Of a DNA stretch of 7,965 bases, positions 1 through 6,396 are shown in pieces. Positions within the stretch are counted from its first letter, which is position 1, and each line of letters opens with the position of its first letter. The stretch spans positions 1-7,965 of the forward strand of contig CAKTEB010000096.1 of the NCBI GenBank assembly GCA_934546685.1. The letters are read 5' to 3'. Both the position numbers and the translations under genes were made by a program. Source of the DNA: an uncultured Oscillospiraceae bacterium (lineage in GTDB: Bacteria; Bacillota; Clostridia; Oscillospirales; Oscillospiraceae). The notes under the pieces are model-generated. The model saw only the letters and a list, made by a program, of their open reading frames with translations, made no database searches and was not told the DNA's origin.

Positions 1-38
1 TTAGCAGGGATTTTTCTTCATCGCCATAGGCTTTTTTG

Positions 39-64
39 AACCACTCGCTTAGCGAGTGGTTTTC
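39..64 (+). terminator. Palindrome with + strand T-tract, possible terminator of a rightward gene
   Basis: The arms AACCACTCGCT (39-49) and AGCGAGTGGTT (51-61) are perfectly complementary around one central base. In RNA this would fold as about 9 bp with a 5-nt loop. On the + strand the stem runs into TTTT (60-63). On the - strand it is followed by CAAAAAAG, so it does not look like a terminator for the leftward operon, which has its own at 72-100. One + frame read from base 1 is open until a TGA at 36-38, directly before the palindrome, so a convergent gene could end there. That gene is outside the window and cannot be confirmed. The T-tract is short, so the call is tentative. Confidence 0.4.
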
Positions 65-71
65 GTTATAC

Positions 72-100
72 AAAAAGAACTGCCGCGTTTGCAGCAGTTC
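72..100 (-). terminator. Rho-independent terminator of the amino acid ABC transporter operon
   Basis: On the - strand the stem GAACTGCTGC (100 to 91) pairs with GCGGCAGTTC (86 to 77). This gives 10 bp with one U-G wobble and a 4-nt loop, followed by TTTTT (76 to 72). It begins 7 nt downstream of the stop codon of the transporter ATPase gene, where an intrinsic terminator for the operon is expected. The U-tract is present only in the leftward direction. Confidence 0.85.
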
Positions 101-107
101 TCGAATC

Positions 108-854
108 TTAAAGCACCTTGTTGAGGAAGTCGATGGTTCTGGGCTCCTGAGGATTCAGCAGCACCTCCTGGGGGGTGCCCTCCTCCACGATGTACCCGCC
201 GTCCATGAAGATGACCCGATCCGCCACCTCACGGGCAAAGCCCATCTCGTGGGTAACGATCACCATGGTCATGCCGTCGGCGGCCAACTGCTTCATGACG
301 TTCAGCACTTCGCCGACCATCTCAGGATCCAGCGCTGAGGTGGGCTCGTCAAAGAGCATGATATCCGGGTGCATGCACAGAGCACGGGCAATGGCTACGC
401 GCTGCTTCTGTCCGCCGGAGAGCTGAGCGGGATAATTCTCGATCTTGTCAAGCAGGCCCACCTTGTCCAGCATCTTTTCCGCGCGCTCCCGGGCCTCCTC
501 CTTGGTGGCCTTCTTGAGATCCACCGGAGCCAGCATCAGGTTTTTCACCACACTGAGGTTATTGAACAGGTTGAAGTGCTGGAACACCATACCCACGTTT
601 TCCCGGACCTTGTTGATATCCACCTTTTTGTCGGAGATATCGTAGCCGTCCACCACTACCTGGCCGTCGGTGATATCCTCCAGCCGGTTCATGCAGCGCA
701 GAAACGTGGATTTGCCGGAGCCGGAGGGACCGATGATGACCACTACCTCACCCTCGTAGATATCCGCGGAGATGTCCTTCAAGACCTCCAGCTTGCCGAA
801 GCTCTTTTTCAGGTGGGACACATGGATCTTGACGTTATTCTTATTGGCGGCCAC
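108..854 (-). CDS. glnQ: Polar amino acid ABC transporter, ATP-binding protein (GlnQ family)
   Basis: This is the cytoplasmic ATPase that powers amino acid import with the permease and binding protein encoded just upstream. The 248-residue length is normal for the family. Visible motifs are Walker A GPSGSGKST (42-50), Q-loop Gln92 in MVFQHFNLF, signature LSGGQ (145-149), Walker B IMLFDE with catalytic Glu170, D-loop SALD, and switch His202 in VTHEMG. VFQHFNLF and the EPTSALDPE block are typical of the polar amino acid (GlnQ/HisP/ArtP) subgroup. The start is GTG at 854, preceded by AGGAG with 8-nt spacing. The gene overlaps the end of the permease gene by 14 bp, implying translational coupling. 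A terminator follows 7 nt after the stop. The subgroup is certain; the exact substrate is not, since the ATPase does not determine it. Confidence 0.95.
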   Translation of the reverse strand: MAANKNNVKIHVSHLKKSFGKLEVLKDISADIYEGEVVVIIGPSGSGKSTFLRCMNRLEDITDGQVVVDGYDISDKKVDINKVRENVGMVFQHFNLFNNLSVVKNLMLAPVDLKKATKEEARERAEKMLDKVGLLDKIENYPAQLSGGQKQRVAIARALCMHPDIMLFDEPTSALDPEMVGEVLNVMKQLAADGMTMVIVTHEMGFAREVADRVIFMDGGYIVEEGTPQEVLLNPQEPRTIDFLNKVL

Positions 855-1512
855 GGGACCAACTCCTCTCCAGACGCTTTGCTGCCTTCGACAGAATCAG
901 AATGATGATCAGGTACATGATACCCACAATGGCCCAGACCTGGAAGGACTTAAAGGTATTGGCCACCACGTTCTTGGCGGTATTCACCAGCTCCGGGAAG
1001 CCGATGACCGACAGAATGGAGGTATCCTTCAATGTAATGATGAACTGGTTGATGATGCTGGGCACCATGGTTCGGATGGCCTGGGGCAGCACCACACGCT
1101 GCATGGCGCGCCAATAAGGCAGACCCAGGCTCCGGGCTGCCTCCATCTGGCCCTTGTCCACGGACTGGATACCGGCACGGATGATCTCTGCCATATACGC
1201 GCCGCAGTTCAGCGCCAGGCAGATGGTACCGGCCTGGAGCGCCGTCAGCGTCACACTAAAGCCCATCATATTATTGAGGCAGTAGGGAACGCCGAAGAAC
1301 ACGAACATGGCCAAAACGATCATAGGTACGCCGCGAACCACGTCAACAAAAACCATGGCGATGACGTTGCAGACCTTGTTCTTCACCACGCTGAGGATGC
1401 CGAAGATCATACCCAGCAGCGTGCCGAACAGCAAGCCGCAGAGAGCCAGCAGCAGCGTCTGACCCATGGCCCGCAGCAGCAGGTTGCCATAGGTGGACAG
1501 AATCTGAATCAT
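841..1512 (-). CDS. Polar amino acid ABC transporter, permease (HisM/GlnP family)
   Basis: This is the inner-membrane permease of the importer; such permeases normally act as dimers. The protein is 223 residues, usual for the His/Glu/Gln/Arg permease family. It has a hydrophobic N-terminal segment (about 17-44), a central one (about 53-78), and a C-terminal one (about 192-208). The cytoplasmic EAA loop that contacts the ATPase starts at EAARSLG (124-130) and continues through VVLPQAIR. The start is taken as ATG at 1512, with GGAG 10 nt upstream. An in-frame ATG at 1563 would add 17 residues, but those would be encoded by the hairpin at 1539-1564 and have no ribosome-binding site. Its 3' end overlaps the ATPase gene by 14 bp. 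The family is clear; glutamine is the likeliest cargo by analogy with the binding protein but is not proven. Confidence 0.93.
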   Translation of the reverse strand: MIQILSTYGNLLLRAMGQTLLLALCGLLFGTLLGMIFGILSVVKNKVCNVIAMVFVDVVRGVPMIVLAMFVFFGVPYCLNNMMGFSVTLTALQAGTICLALNCGAYMAEIIRAGIQSVDKGQMEAARSLGLPYWRAMQRVVLPQAIRTMVPSIINQFIITLKDTSILSVIGFPELVNTAKNVVANTFKSFQVWAIVGIMYLIIILILSKAAKRLERSWSRGRQ

Positions 1513-1538
1513 GGGGCTTTTGCTCCTTTCCAATAAAC

Positions 1539-1564
1539 AATGGGGCACCTGGCGGTGCCCCATT
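1539..1564 (-). promoter_or_regulatory. Intercistronic hairpin between binding-protein and permease genes
   Basis: The inverted repeat ATGGGGCACC / GGTGCCCCAT (1540-1549 and 1554-1563), extended by one A-T pair, forms an 11-bp GC-rich stem with a 4-nt loop. It lies between the binding-protein stop (1583) and the permease start (1512). On the - strand it is followed by TTGTTTATT, which is only a weak U-tract, so partial termination or 3'-end protection is more likely than full termination. Such hairpins are known in binding-protein-dependent transport operons, where they keep the binding protein more abundant than the membrane parts. That role here is inferred. Confidence 0.7.
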
Positions 1565-1582
1565 TGGTTTCAGCAATAGAAA

Positions 1583-2473
1583 TCAGCCGAGGTACTTGGC
1601 AATGATCTCGTCGTACTTGCCGTTTGCCTTGATGTTGGCAAGACCAGCGTTGAACATATCCAGCAGCTCCTGCTCGTCGCTGTTGAAGATGGCGAAGCCG
1701 TAGTCGGCGCCGTCGTTCTCGCTGCCCTCAACGATCTTCAGGCCCAGGCCGCCGTCCTTGATGGAAGCAGCCATAATGGGGGTGTCCTCGAAGCAGGCCA
1801 CAGCCTGACCGCCGGCAACTGCCTGGTACATGGTGGGGCTGTCCTCGAAGTAGTTCAGGGTGAAGCCGTACTCGTCCTTCAGGCTCTCGGCGTAAGACGC
1901 GCCCTGGGTGCCGGTCTTAACGGCCACCTGCTTGTCCTTCAGGTCCTCAAAGCCCTGAATGTCGGAGTTCTCGGCAACCGCCATGCACTGGGTAGCGGTA
2001 TAGTAGCCGTCGGAGAACATCCAGCCGCTCTCCTTACGCTCGTCGGTGATGGAGGCGCCGGCGATCATGCCGTCAGCCTGACCGGCCTGGCAAGCAGCGA
2101 TGGCAGCGTCCCAGCCCAGGCTCTTCAGCTCATACTTGAAGCCCTGATCCTCAGCGACGGCAGCCACGATGTCCACATCGATGCCAACGAAGTTGCCGCT
2201 GTCATCGGTGTACTCGAAGGGCTTGAACACGGTGTCGGTGGCGATGACCCAAGTCTTGTCGGAGTTGGTGGTAGCGGTGCCGGTCTCGGCAGCGGAGGTC
2301 TCCACCTCAGAAGCAGCAGCTGCGGGAGCAGCGGTCTCGGGAGCGGCAGTTGCCTCGGTGGCAGCGGGAGCCGCAGACTCAGCGGGGGCGGAGGAAGCGG
2401 CGTCGGAGCCGCAGCCAGCCAGCATGCCCAGCATCAGGCAGCCAGACAGCAGCAGAGATAAACCTTTTTTCAT
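1583..2473 (-). CDS. Polar amino acid ABC transporter substrate-binding lipoprotein (SBP_bac_3, GlnH-like)
   Basis: This is the extracytoplasmic receptor that delivers an amino acid to the permease. It is 296 residues from ATG 2473. The signal peptide (1-20) ends in lipobox LAGC with lipidated Cys21. An Ala/Ser/Glu/Thr/Pro-rich linker of about 50 residues (22-73) follows, then a family-3 binding domain beginning at WVIATD (about 75) and ending at YLG. The block ITDERK places Arg146 at the position of the alpha-carboxylate-binding arginine of GlnH. Asp230 in FEDTPI matches GlnH Asp157, while the preceding residue is Glu229 rather than His. The start at 2473 is preferred because GGA lies 9 nt upstream; the alternative ATG at 2482 abuts the same GGA. 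It is first in the operon, behind the promoter at 2547-2575. The ligand is probably glutamine or a close relative, but the Glu substitution leaves this open. Confidence 0.93.
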   Translation of the reverse strand: MKKGLSLLLSGCLMLGMLAGCGSDAASSAPAESAAPAATEATAAPETAAPAAAASEVETSAAETGTATTNSDKTWVIATDTVFKPFEYTDDSGNFVGIDVDIVAAVAEDQGFKYELKSLGWDAAIAACQAGQADGMIAGASITDERKESGWMFSDGYYTATQCMAVAENSDIQGFEDLKDKQVAVKTGTQGASYAESLKDEYGFTLNYFEDSPTMYQAVAGGQAVACFEDTPIMAASIKDGGLGLKIVEGSENDGADYGFAIFNSDEQELLDMFNAGLANIKANGKYDEIIAKYLG

Positions 2474-2546
2474 GTCAATCATTCCTTTCAGTGCTTTGCA
2501 GGAAGAACGAAATAAACTTTCAATCCCTCTGTAATCGTATGAACTG

Positions 2547-2575
2547 ATTATAACGTGTTAAAGTCAAACAGTCAA
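2547..2575 (-). promoter_or_regulatory. Sigma-A-type promoter of the amino acid transporter operon
   Basis: On the - strand, TTGACT (2575 to 2570) and a perfect TATAAT (2552 to 2547) are separated by 17 bp, close to the housekeeping consensus. The predicted start of transcription is near 2540, giving a leader of about 65 nt before the binding-protein gene. A second TTGACT lies 8 bp further in (2567 to 2562), but it is too close to the -10 box to serve as a -35. No other gene starts between here and the binding-protein gene. Confidence 0.85.
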
Positions 2576-2706
2576 GCAAAACCCCCTAGAAATTATAGAA
2601 TATTTGCACATTTCTCTACGGTATCGTGCATATTTAGCCCACATTCCCCCGGTTGTAAGGGTTTTCTGTGGAATTCATCTGCATTCACGCTCTTTCTCCC
2701 CTGCAA

Positions 2707-2729
2707 TTTTGTATAGATTCTATGCAAAA
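2707..2729. repeat. 23-bp near-perfect palindrome, operator-like
   Basis: The left arm TTTTGTATAGA (2707-2717) is complementary to TCTATGCAAAA (2719-2729) around a central T, with a single mismatch (T2712 against G2724). It directly adjoins the rnf terminator stem, and its A-tract (2726-2729) doubles as the terminator U-tract on the - strand. Its odd symmetry, AT-rich centre and position about 130 bp upstream of the transporter promoter resemble a dimeric regulator site. It may instead be just a second hairpin behind the terminator. No known operator consensus was recognised. Confidence 0.5.
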
Positions 2730-2759
2730 GGATCCCCGGCCTTTTGAAGGCCGGGGATC
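2726..2759 (-). terminator. Rho-independent terminator of the rnf operon
   Basis: The arms GATCCCCGGCCTT (2731-2743) and AAGGCCGGGGATC (2747-2759) form a perfect 13-bp, very GC-rich stem around three bases. On the - strand it is followed by CTTTTG, a short U-tract. It starts 8 nt beyond the rnfB stop codon. The stem is strong but the U-tract is modest. On the + strand there is no T-tract after the stem, so it is directional towards the rnf operon. Confidence 0.85.
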
Positions 2760-2767
2760 TCTGTCTG

Positions 2768-3595
2768 TTATCTGGGCTTTGCCTCGACGGTGTTGAACTC
2801 CGTCTTCAGGTTGCAGTCCGCAATCAGATGCCGGGGGCACTTCTCCGCACACTCGGAGCAGCTGACGCACTTGGTATAGTCGATGACCGCCAGATTGTCC
2901 ACCACATGGACGGCGTCGTGCTGACAGGTGCGCTCGCAGAGCTTACATCCAATGCAGCCGATGTCGCAGAACTTCCGCAGAGCCGCGCCCTTCTCCTTGG
3001 AGGAACAGGCCACCACGATATCCTGATCGTATGGCACCGCCTCGATGATGCCTCTGGGGCAGGCCGCGGCACAGGCCATGCAGCCGACGCACTTCTCATG
3101 ATCCACCTTGGCCACACCGTCCTCCACGGAGATGGCCCCCTCAGGACATGCCTTTACGCAGTTGCCGAAGCCCAGGCAGCCATAGCTGCAATAGTTGGTG
3201 CCGTTCCCCAGGATCCGGGAGGCCGCGGCGCAGTCATGAATGCCCTCATACTGGCCCTTCTTGGAGGCGTGATGGCCCCGGCATTTCACCAGTGCCACCT
3301 GCCGGGTCATCTCCACGGACTCCACGCCCATAATGGCCGCGATCTGATCCACGCTCTCCTTGCCGCCTGCGGCACAGAGGCCCAGAGGCGCGGTACCGTC
3401 GATGACCGCCTGTGCGTAGCCCGCGCAGCCGCTGTAGCCGCAACCGCCGCAGTTGGCTCCGGGCAGAGCCTCGATGATGGGCTCCAGCCGCTCATCCTTT
3501 TCCACCGCGAAGACCTTGGAGGCCACTGCCAGCAGGAGGCCGAATACACCGCCCATGATGCCCAGCACCAGGATCGCATATAATACATTTACCAT
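2768..3595 (-). CDS. rnfB: Rnf electron transport complex subunit RnfB (ferredoxin-side Fe-S protein)
   Basis: RnfB is the polyferredoxin subunit that takes electrons from reduced ferredoxin at the cytoplasmic face and passes them into the membrane part of Rnf. The 275 residues begin with one membrane anchor (about 5-27). The Fe-S domain C49-x2-C52-x4-C57-x16-C74 (in CGGCGYSGC) follows. Four ferredoxin-type motifs come next: C136/C140/C146/C150, C169/C172/C175/C179, C210/C214/C217/C220/C224 and C243/C246/C249/C253. Extra cysteines at 105, 122, 197 and 261 have no obvious motif. The ATG at 3595 is preceded by AAGGAGG with 7-nt spacing; that site overlaps the rnfA stop codon. It is the last gene of the operon, just before the terminator. 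The length and motif order match clostridial RnfB, and no key residue is missing. Confidence 0.96.
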   Translation of the reverse strand: MVNVLYAILVLGIMGGVFGLLLAVASKVFAVEKDERLEPIIEALPGANCGGCGYSGCAGYAQAVIDGTAPLGLCAAGGKESVDQIAAIMGVESVEMTRQVALVKCRGHHASKKGQYEGIHDCAAASRILGNGTNYCSYGCLGFGNCVKACPEGAISVEDGVAKVDHEKCVGCMACAAACPRGIIEAVPYDQDIVVACSSKEKGAALRKFCDIGCIGCKLCERTCQHDAVHVVDNLAVIDYTKCVSCSECAEKCPRHLIADCNLKTEFNTVEAKPR

Positions 3596-3607
3596 GGTTC
3601 CGCCTCC

Positions 3608-4195
3608 TTAAAATACCTTCAGGCCCTGGAAGCCCATAAAGGCCAGTGCGATGAGCCCTGCGGAGATCAGCGCCAGCGGGAAGCCCTCAAAGCACTTGGG
3701 GCAGTCGCTGCTGCTCTCCAGCCGCTCCCGGACAGAGGCGAACAGGAAGATCGCCAGGGTAAAGCCCAGGCCGCCGGTGACGCCGTAGACCACACTCTCA
3801 ATGAAATTGTAGCTGTTCTGGGTATTCTGCAGCGCCACACCCAGCACCGCGCAGTTGGTGGTGATGAGGGGCAGGTAGATGCCCAGGGCAGAATACAGGG
3901 CCGGCATGGCCTTCTGCAAAAACATCTCGATGAACTGTACCAGGGCTGCGATGACCAGGATGTAGGCCACGGTCTGCATATAGCCCAGCCCCAGCTTCAC
4001 CAGCAGCAGGTTTACTGCATAGGTAACCGCAGAGGCCACGCCCATGACAAAAGTGACCGCCGCGCCCATGCCCAGAGCCGTGTCCATCTTCTTGGAAACG
4101 CCCATAAAGGGACAGATGCCCAGGAACTGAGACAGAATAAAGTTATTGACCAGGATCGCGCCGATGGCGATGGAAAACAGACTGGTTGCGCTCAC
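3608..4195 (-). CDS. rnfA: Rnf electron transport complex subunit RnfA (membrane)
   Basis: RnfA is an integral membrane subunit that pairs with its paralogue RnfE. The two are inverted relative to each other in the membrane and together hold an intramembrane iron-sulfur centre on the electron path. The 195 residues are almost entirely hydrophobic, consistent with six helices. Conserved cysteines appear in LGICPFMGVS (Cys28) and TTNCAVLGV (Cys115), the family's cluster-ligand positions. The start is GTG at 4195, overlapping the rnfE stop as GTGA. Its ribosome-binding site AAAGGAG lies within the last codons of rnfE, 10 nt upstream. The late CPKC pair (165/168) near the last helix is not part of the core cluster motif. 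Confidence 0.96.
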   Translation of the reverse strand: MSATSLFSIAIGAILVNNFILSQFLGICPFMGVSKKMDTALGMGAAVTFVMGVASAVTYAVNLLLVKLGLGYMQTVAYILVIAALVQFIEMFLQKAMPALYSALGIYLPLITTNCAVLGVALQNTQNSYNFIESVVYGVTGGLGFTLAIFLFASVRERLESSSDCPKCFEGFPLALISAGLIALAFMGFQGLKVF

Positions 4196-4827
4196 TGTTC
4201 ATCCGCTCCTTTCTTGCTCTTATTGAGGAAATACTGGACCACCGCAATGAGCACGCCCAGGGTCAGGAAGCCGCCCACGGGCAGAATCATCATCATAGCC
4301 GGGAACTGCTCCGGCAGGATCCGGATCCCCGCGCCGTCGGGGCCCAGCAGACCGCCGCCAAAGGTGCCGCTGCCCAGAAGCTCCCGAACCACGCACATAA
4401 TGATCAGTACAATGGTATAGCCCAGGCCCTGGAACACGCCGTCCAGCGCAGAGGCCGCCACAGAATTCTTGGAGGCAAAGGCCTCGGCCCGGCCCAGGAT
4501 GATGCAGTTTACAACAATCAGGGGAATAAAGATGCCCAGGGATTCGCTGAGGGCGGGCAGATAGGCCTGCATCAGCAGATCCACGATGGTCACGAAGCCC
4601 GCGATGACCACCACATAGGCGGCAATCCGGATCTTAGAGGGAATGACCTTCCGCAGCAGCGAGATCACCACGTTGGAGCAGATCAGAATAATGGTTACGC
4701 ACAGGCCCATGCCAATGCCGTTGAACAGGGTGGTGGTGATGGCCATGGTGGAGCACATGCCCAGCAGCTGCACCAGCACCGGGTTCTGGGTCAGGAGGCC
4801 GTCCTTGAACTGTTTTTTAATATTCAT
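4192..4827 (-). CDS. rnfE: Rnf electron transport complex subunit RnfE (membrane)
   Basis: RnfE is the membrane partner of RnfA and carries the other half of the intramembrane iron-sulfur site and the ion-translocating core. The protein has 211 residues and about six hydrophobic segments. Conserved cysteines are in LLGMCSTMAIT (Cys25) and PLIVVNCIILGRAEAFA (Cys108), which mirror Cys28 and Cys115 of RnfA. The GRAEAFA block is characteristic of RnfE/NqrD. The ATG at 4827 has AAGGAGG 5 nt upstream, overlapping the TAA of rnfG. Its own stop overlaps the rnfA start by 4 bp. A Gly-rich stretch (about 151-159, SGTFGGGLL) lies in the loop before the last helix. Confidence 0.96.
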   Translation of the reverse strand: MNIKKQFKDGLLTQNPVLVQLLGMCSTMAITTTLFNGIGMGLCVTIILICSNVVISLLRKVIPSKIRIAAYVVVIAGFVTIVDLLMQAYLPALSESLGIFIPLIVVNCIILGRAEAFASKNSVAASALDGVFQGLGYTIVLIIMCVVRELLGSGTFGGGLLGPDGAGIRILPEQFPAMMMILPVGGFLTLGVLIAVVQYFLNKSKKGADEQ

Positions 4828-4837
4828 AGCTGCCTCC

Positions 4838-5395
4838 TTAGCCCTTCATCTCAGCGGCCACCGTCAGCGCCGTATTGACGCCGGAGGTTACCGCACGGGA
4901 AGTAATGGTCGCGCCGGTGAGGGCGTCGATGTCGCCGCCGTCCTTGGTCACCGCCAGGTCGCCGCCGCTCTTGCCCACAAACTGGCTGCGGAAGCTCTCC
5001 TTGCTGGCGTTGGCGCCCAGGCCGGAGGTTTCGGACATACTGATGATGGAAACACCGGTAACAGCGCCGTTCATATCCACGCCCACCACCATATCAATGG
5101 TACCGCCGAAGCCGGAGGGCGTGACCTCGATGACATAGCCCTTGTCATCGGCCTGGTAGACTGCCGCCACACCAGCCTGGCTGCCGGTGACAGGATACTC
5201 CAGCTGGGTGTAGCTGTCGGCGGGAAGTACCTCCTGCATGGAGGCTGCGGTCTTGTCCGCATTGATAGCCGCGATCTTGTCCGCGGTAATATAATTGGTG
5301 AGGCCCAGGAGGCCGGACACCACAGCGGAGATGATCAGAAGGGTCAGCGCCAGCTTCACATAGTAGCCCGCGCTGCTGCTTTTCGCGTTGCTCAT
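4838..5395 (-). CDS. rnfG: Rnf electron transport complex subunit RnfG (covalent FMN)
   Basis: RnfG carries a covalently bound FMN on the outer side of the membrane and relays electrons between the intramembrane cluster and RnfD. The 185 residues comprise one N-terminal membrane anchor (about 13-33) and an FMN-binding domain. The flavinylation motif is D157-A-L-T160-G-A-T163, with Thr163 the expected phosphodiester acceptor. The conserved SETSGLGA block (121-128) precedes it. Attachment needs an ApbE-type flavin transferase, which is not encoded in this window. The ATG at 5395 overlaps the rnfD stop as ATGA. The ribosome-binding site AGGAGG lies inside the codons for the last residues of RnfD, 7 nt upstream. 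Confidence 0.95.
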   Translation of the reverse strand: MSNAKSSSAGYYVKLALTLLIISAVVSGLLGLTNYITADKIAAINADKTAASMQEVLPADSYTQLEYPVTGSQAGVAAVYQADDKGYVIEVTPSGFGGTIDMVVGVDMNGAVTGVSIISMSETSGLGANASKESFRSQFVGKSGGDLAVTKDGGDIDALTGATITSRAVTSGVNTALTVAAEMKG

Positions 5396-6384
5396 TTCGC
5401 AGCCTCCTTCCTGGGCTTCACATAGCCGAAGCGCTTGGGTACGCCGATCTTATCCAGCAGCAAAACTGCAATGTTCATGATCAGGATGGCGTAGCTGACG
5501 CCCTCGGCGTAGGAGCCAAAGTAGCGGATAAACATGGTAATAAGGCCGCAGCCGATGCCATAGACGATCTGGCCGCCCTTGGTCACCGGAGAGGTGGCAT
5601 AGTCAGTGGCCATGAAGATGGCGCCCAGCATCAGGCCGCCGGAGAACACCTGGTAGCCCAACCACAGAATCCGGTCGTTGCCCCGGGGAAACAGCAGTGC
5701 GATCACCGCCACTGTTGCTATGTAAGCCACGGGGATCCGGGGTGAGATTACCTTGCGGATCACCAGATACACGCCACCGATCAGCAGCAGCACCGCGGAG
5801 GTCTCGCCGATGCAGCCGCCCACGCTGCCCAGGAAGCTGTCGAACACAGAGGTCTCCGGCAGGAGGCTCTGGTGCAGAAAGCTCATGGGGGTGGCCGCCG
5901 TCACCGCATCCACATTGGAGCCAATGAGCTTCAGGGGCGTATAGGGCGCTACCCAGGTGGTCATGATCACAGGATAGGAGAACAGGAAGGCCCGTCCAGC
6001 CAGTGCGGGGTTCAGGAAATTGCAGCCGATGCCGCCAAAGAGCTGCTTGACCACCACAATGGCGAAGAAGTCGCCGATGATAATGGTCCAATAGGGAATC
6101 GTCACAGGACACACCATGGCCAGCAGCAGGCCGGTGACAATGGCAGAGCAGTCGCCCACGGTGGTATCCTTCCTGAGGATCTTCCGATAGGCCCACTCAA
6201 ATACAATGCAGGCCGCCACGGACACCGCCATGACGCAGAGGCTCCGAAGGCCGAAGAAGTACACCGCGCCCAAAATGGCCGGGATCAGCGCGATGACCAC
6301 ATCCAGCATAATATCCCGTGTGCCGTCCGCCGCATGGGCGTGAGGCGAGCAGGAAACCGTAAGGTTGAGATTTTCTTGATCCAT
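5392..6384 (-). CDS. rnfD: Rnf electron transport complex subunit RnfD (membrane, covalent FMN)
   Basis: RnfD is a multispanning subunit, related to NqrB, that binds FMN covalently and is part of the ion-translocating path. The 330 residues are mostly hydrophobic, with roughly ten predicted membrane segments. LNPALAGRAFLFSYP (124-138) is a family signature. The flavinylation motif reads D159-A-V-T162-A-A-T165-P, with Thr165 the likely acceptor; the usual Gly before Ala-Thr is Ala here. FMATDYATSP (257-266) is also conserved. The start is ATG at 6384 with AAGGAGG 7 nt upstream, overlapping the rnfC stop codon. Its last codons supply the ribosome-binding site of rnfG. It appears intact and of normal length. 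Confidence 0.96.
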   Translation of the reverse strand: MDQENLNLTVSCSPHAHAADGTRDIMLDVVIALIPAILGAVYFFGLRSLCVMAVSVAACIVFEWAYRKILRKDTTVGDCSAIVTGLLLAMVCPVTIPYWTIIIGDFFAIVVVKQLFGGIGCNFLNPALAGRAFLFSYPVIMTTWVAPYTPLKLIGSNVDAVTAATPMSFLHQSLLPETSVFDSFLGSVGGCIGETSAVLLLIGGVYLVIRKVISPRIPVAYIATVAVIALLFPRGNDRILWLGYQVFSGGLMLGAIFMATDYATSPVTKGGQIVYGIGCGLITMFIRYFGSYAEGVSYAILIMNIAVLLLDKIGVPKRFGYVKPRKEAAK

Positions 6385-6396
6385 GGTATCGCCTCC

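Noticed and set aside
1..27. A short - strand frame of eight residues at the left edge.
   Set aside because: Too short, with no ribosome-binding site, and it lies beyond the transporter terminator.
1513..1563. Upstream ATG (1563) that would lengthen the permease by 17 residues.
   Set aside because: The extension is encoded by a strong hairpin, has no ribosome-binding site and is not membrane-like. ATG 1512 has GGAG at a workable spacing.
2598..2640. Imperfect inverted repeat around TGCAC / GTGCA in the spacer.
   Set aside because: Only 5 bp of clean pairing across a long loop in AT-rich DNA; not distinguishable from chance.
2744..3583. A 279-codon open frame on the + strand covering rnfB almost exactly.
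   Set aside because: It begins inside the rnf terminator hairpin and has a His/Leu/Gly-rich composition typical of the antisense frame of a GC-rich gene. The cysteine motifs on the - strand settle the coding strand.
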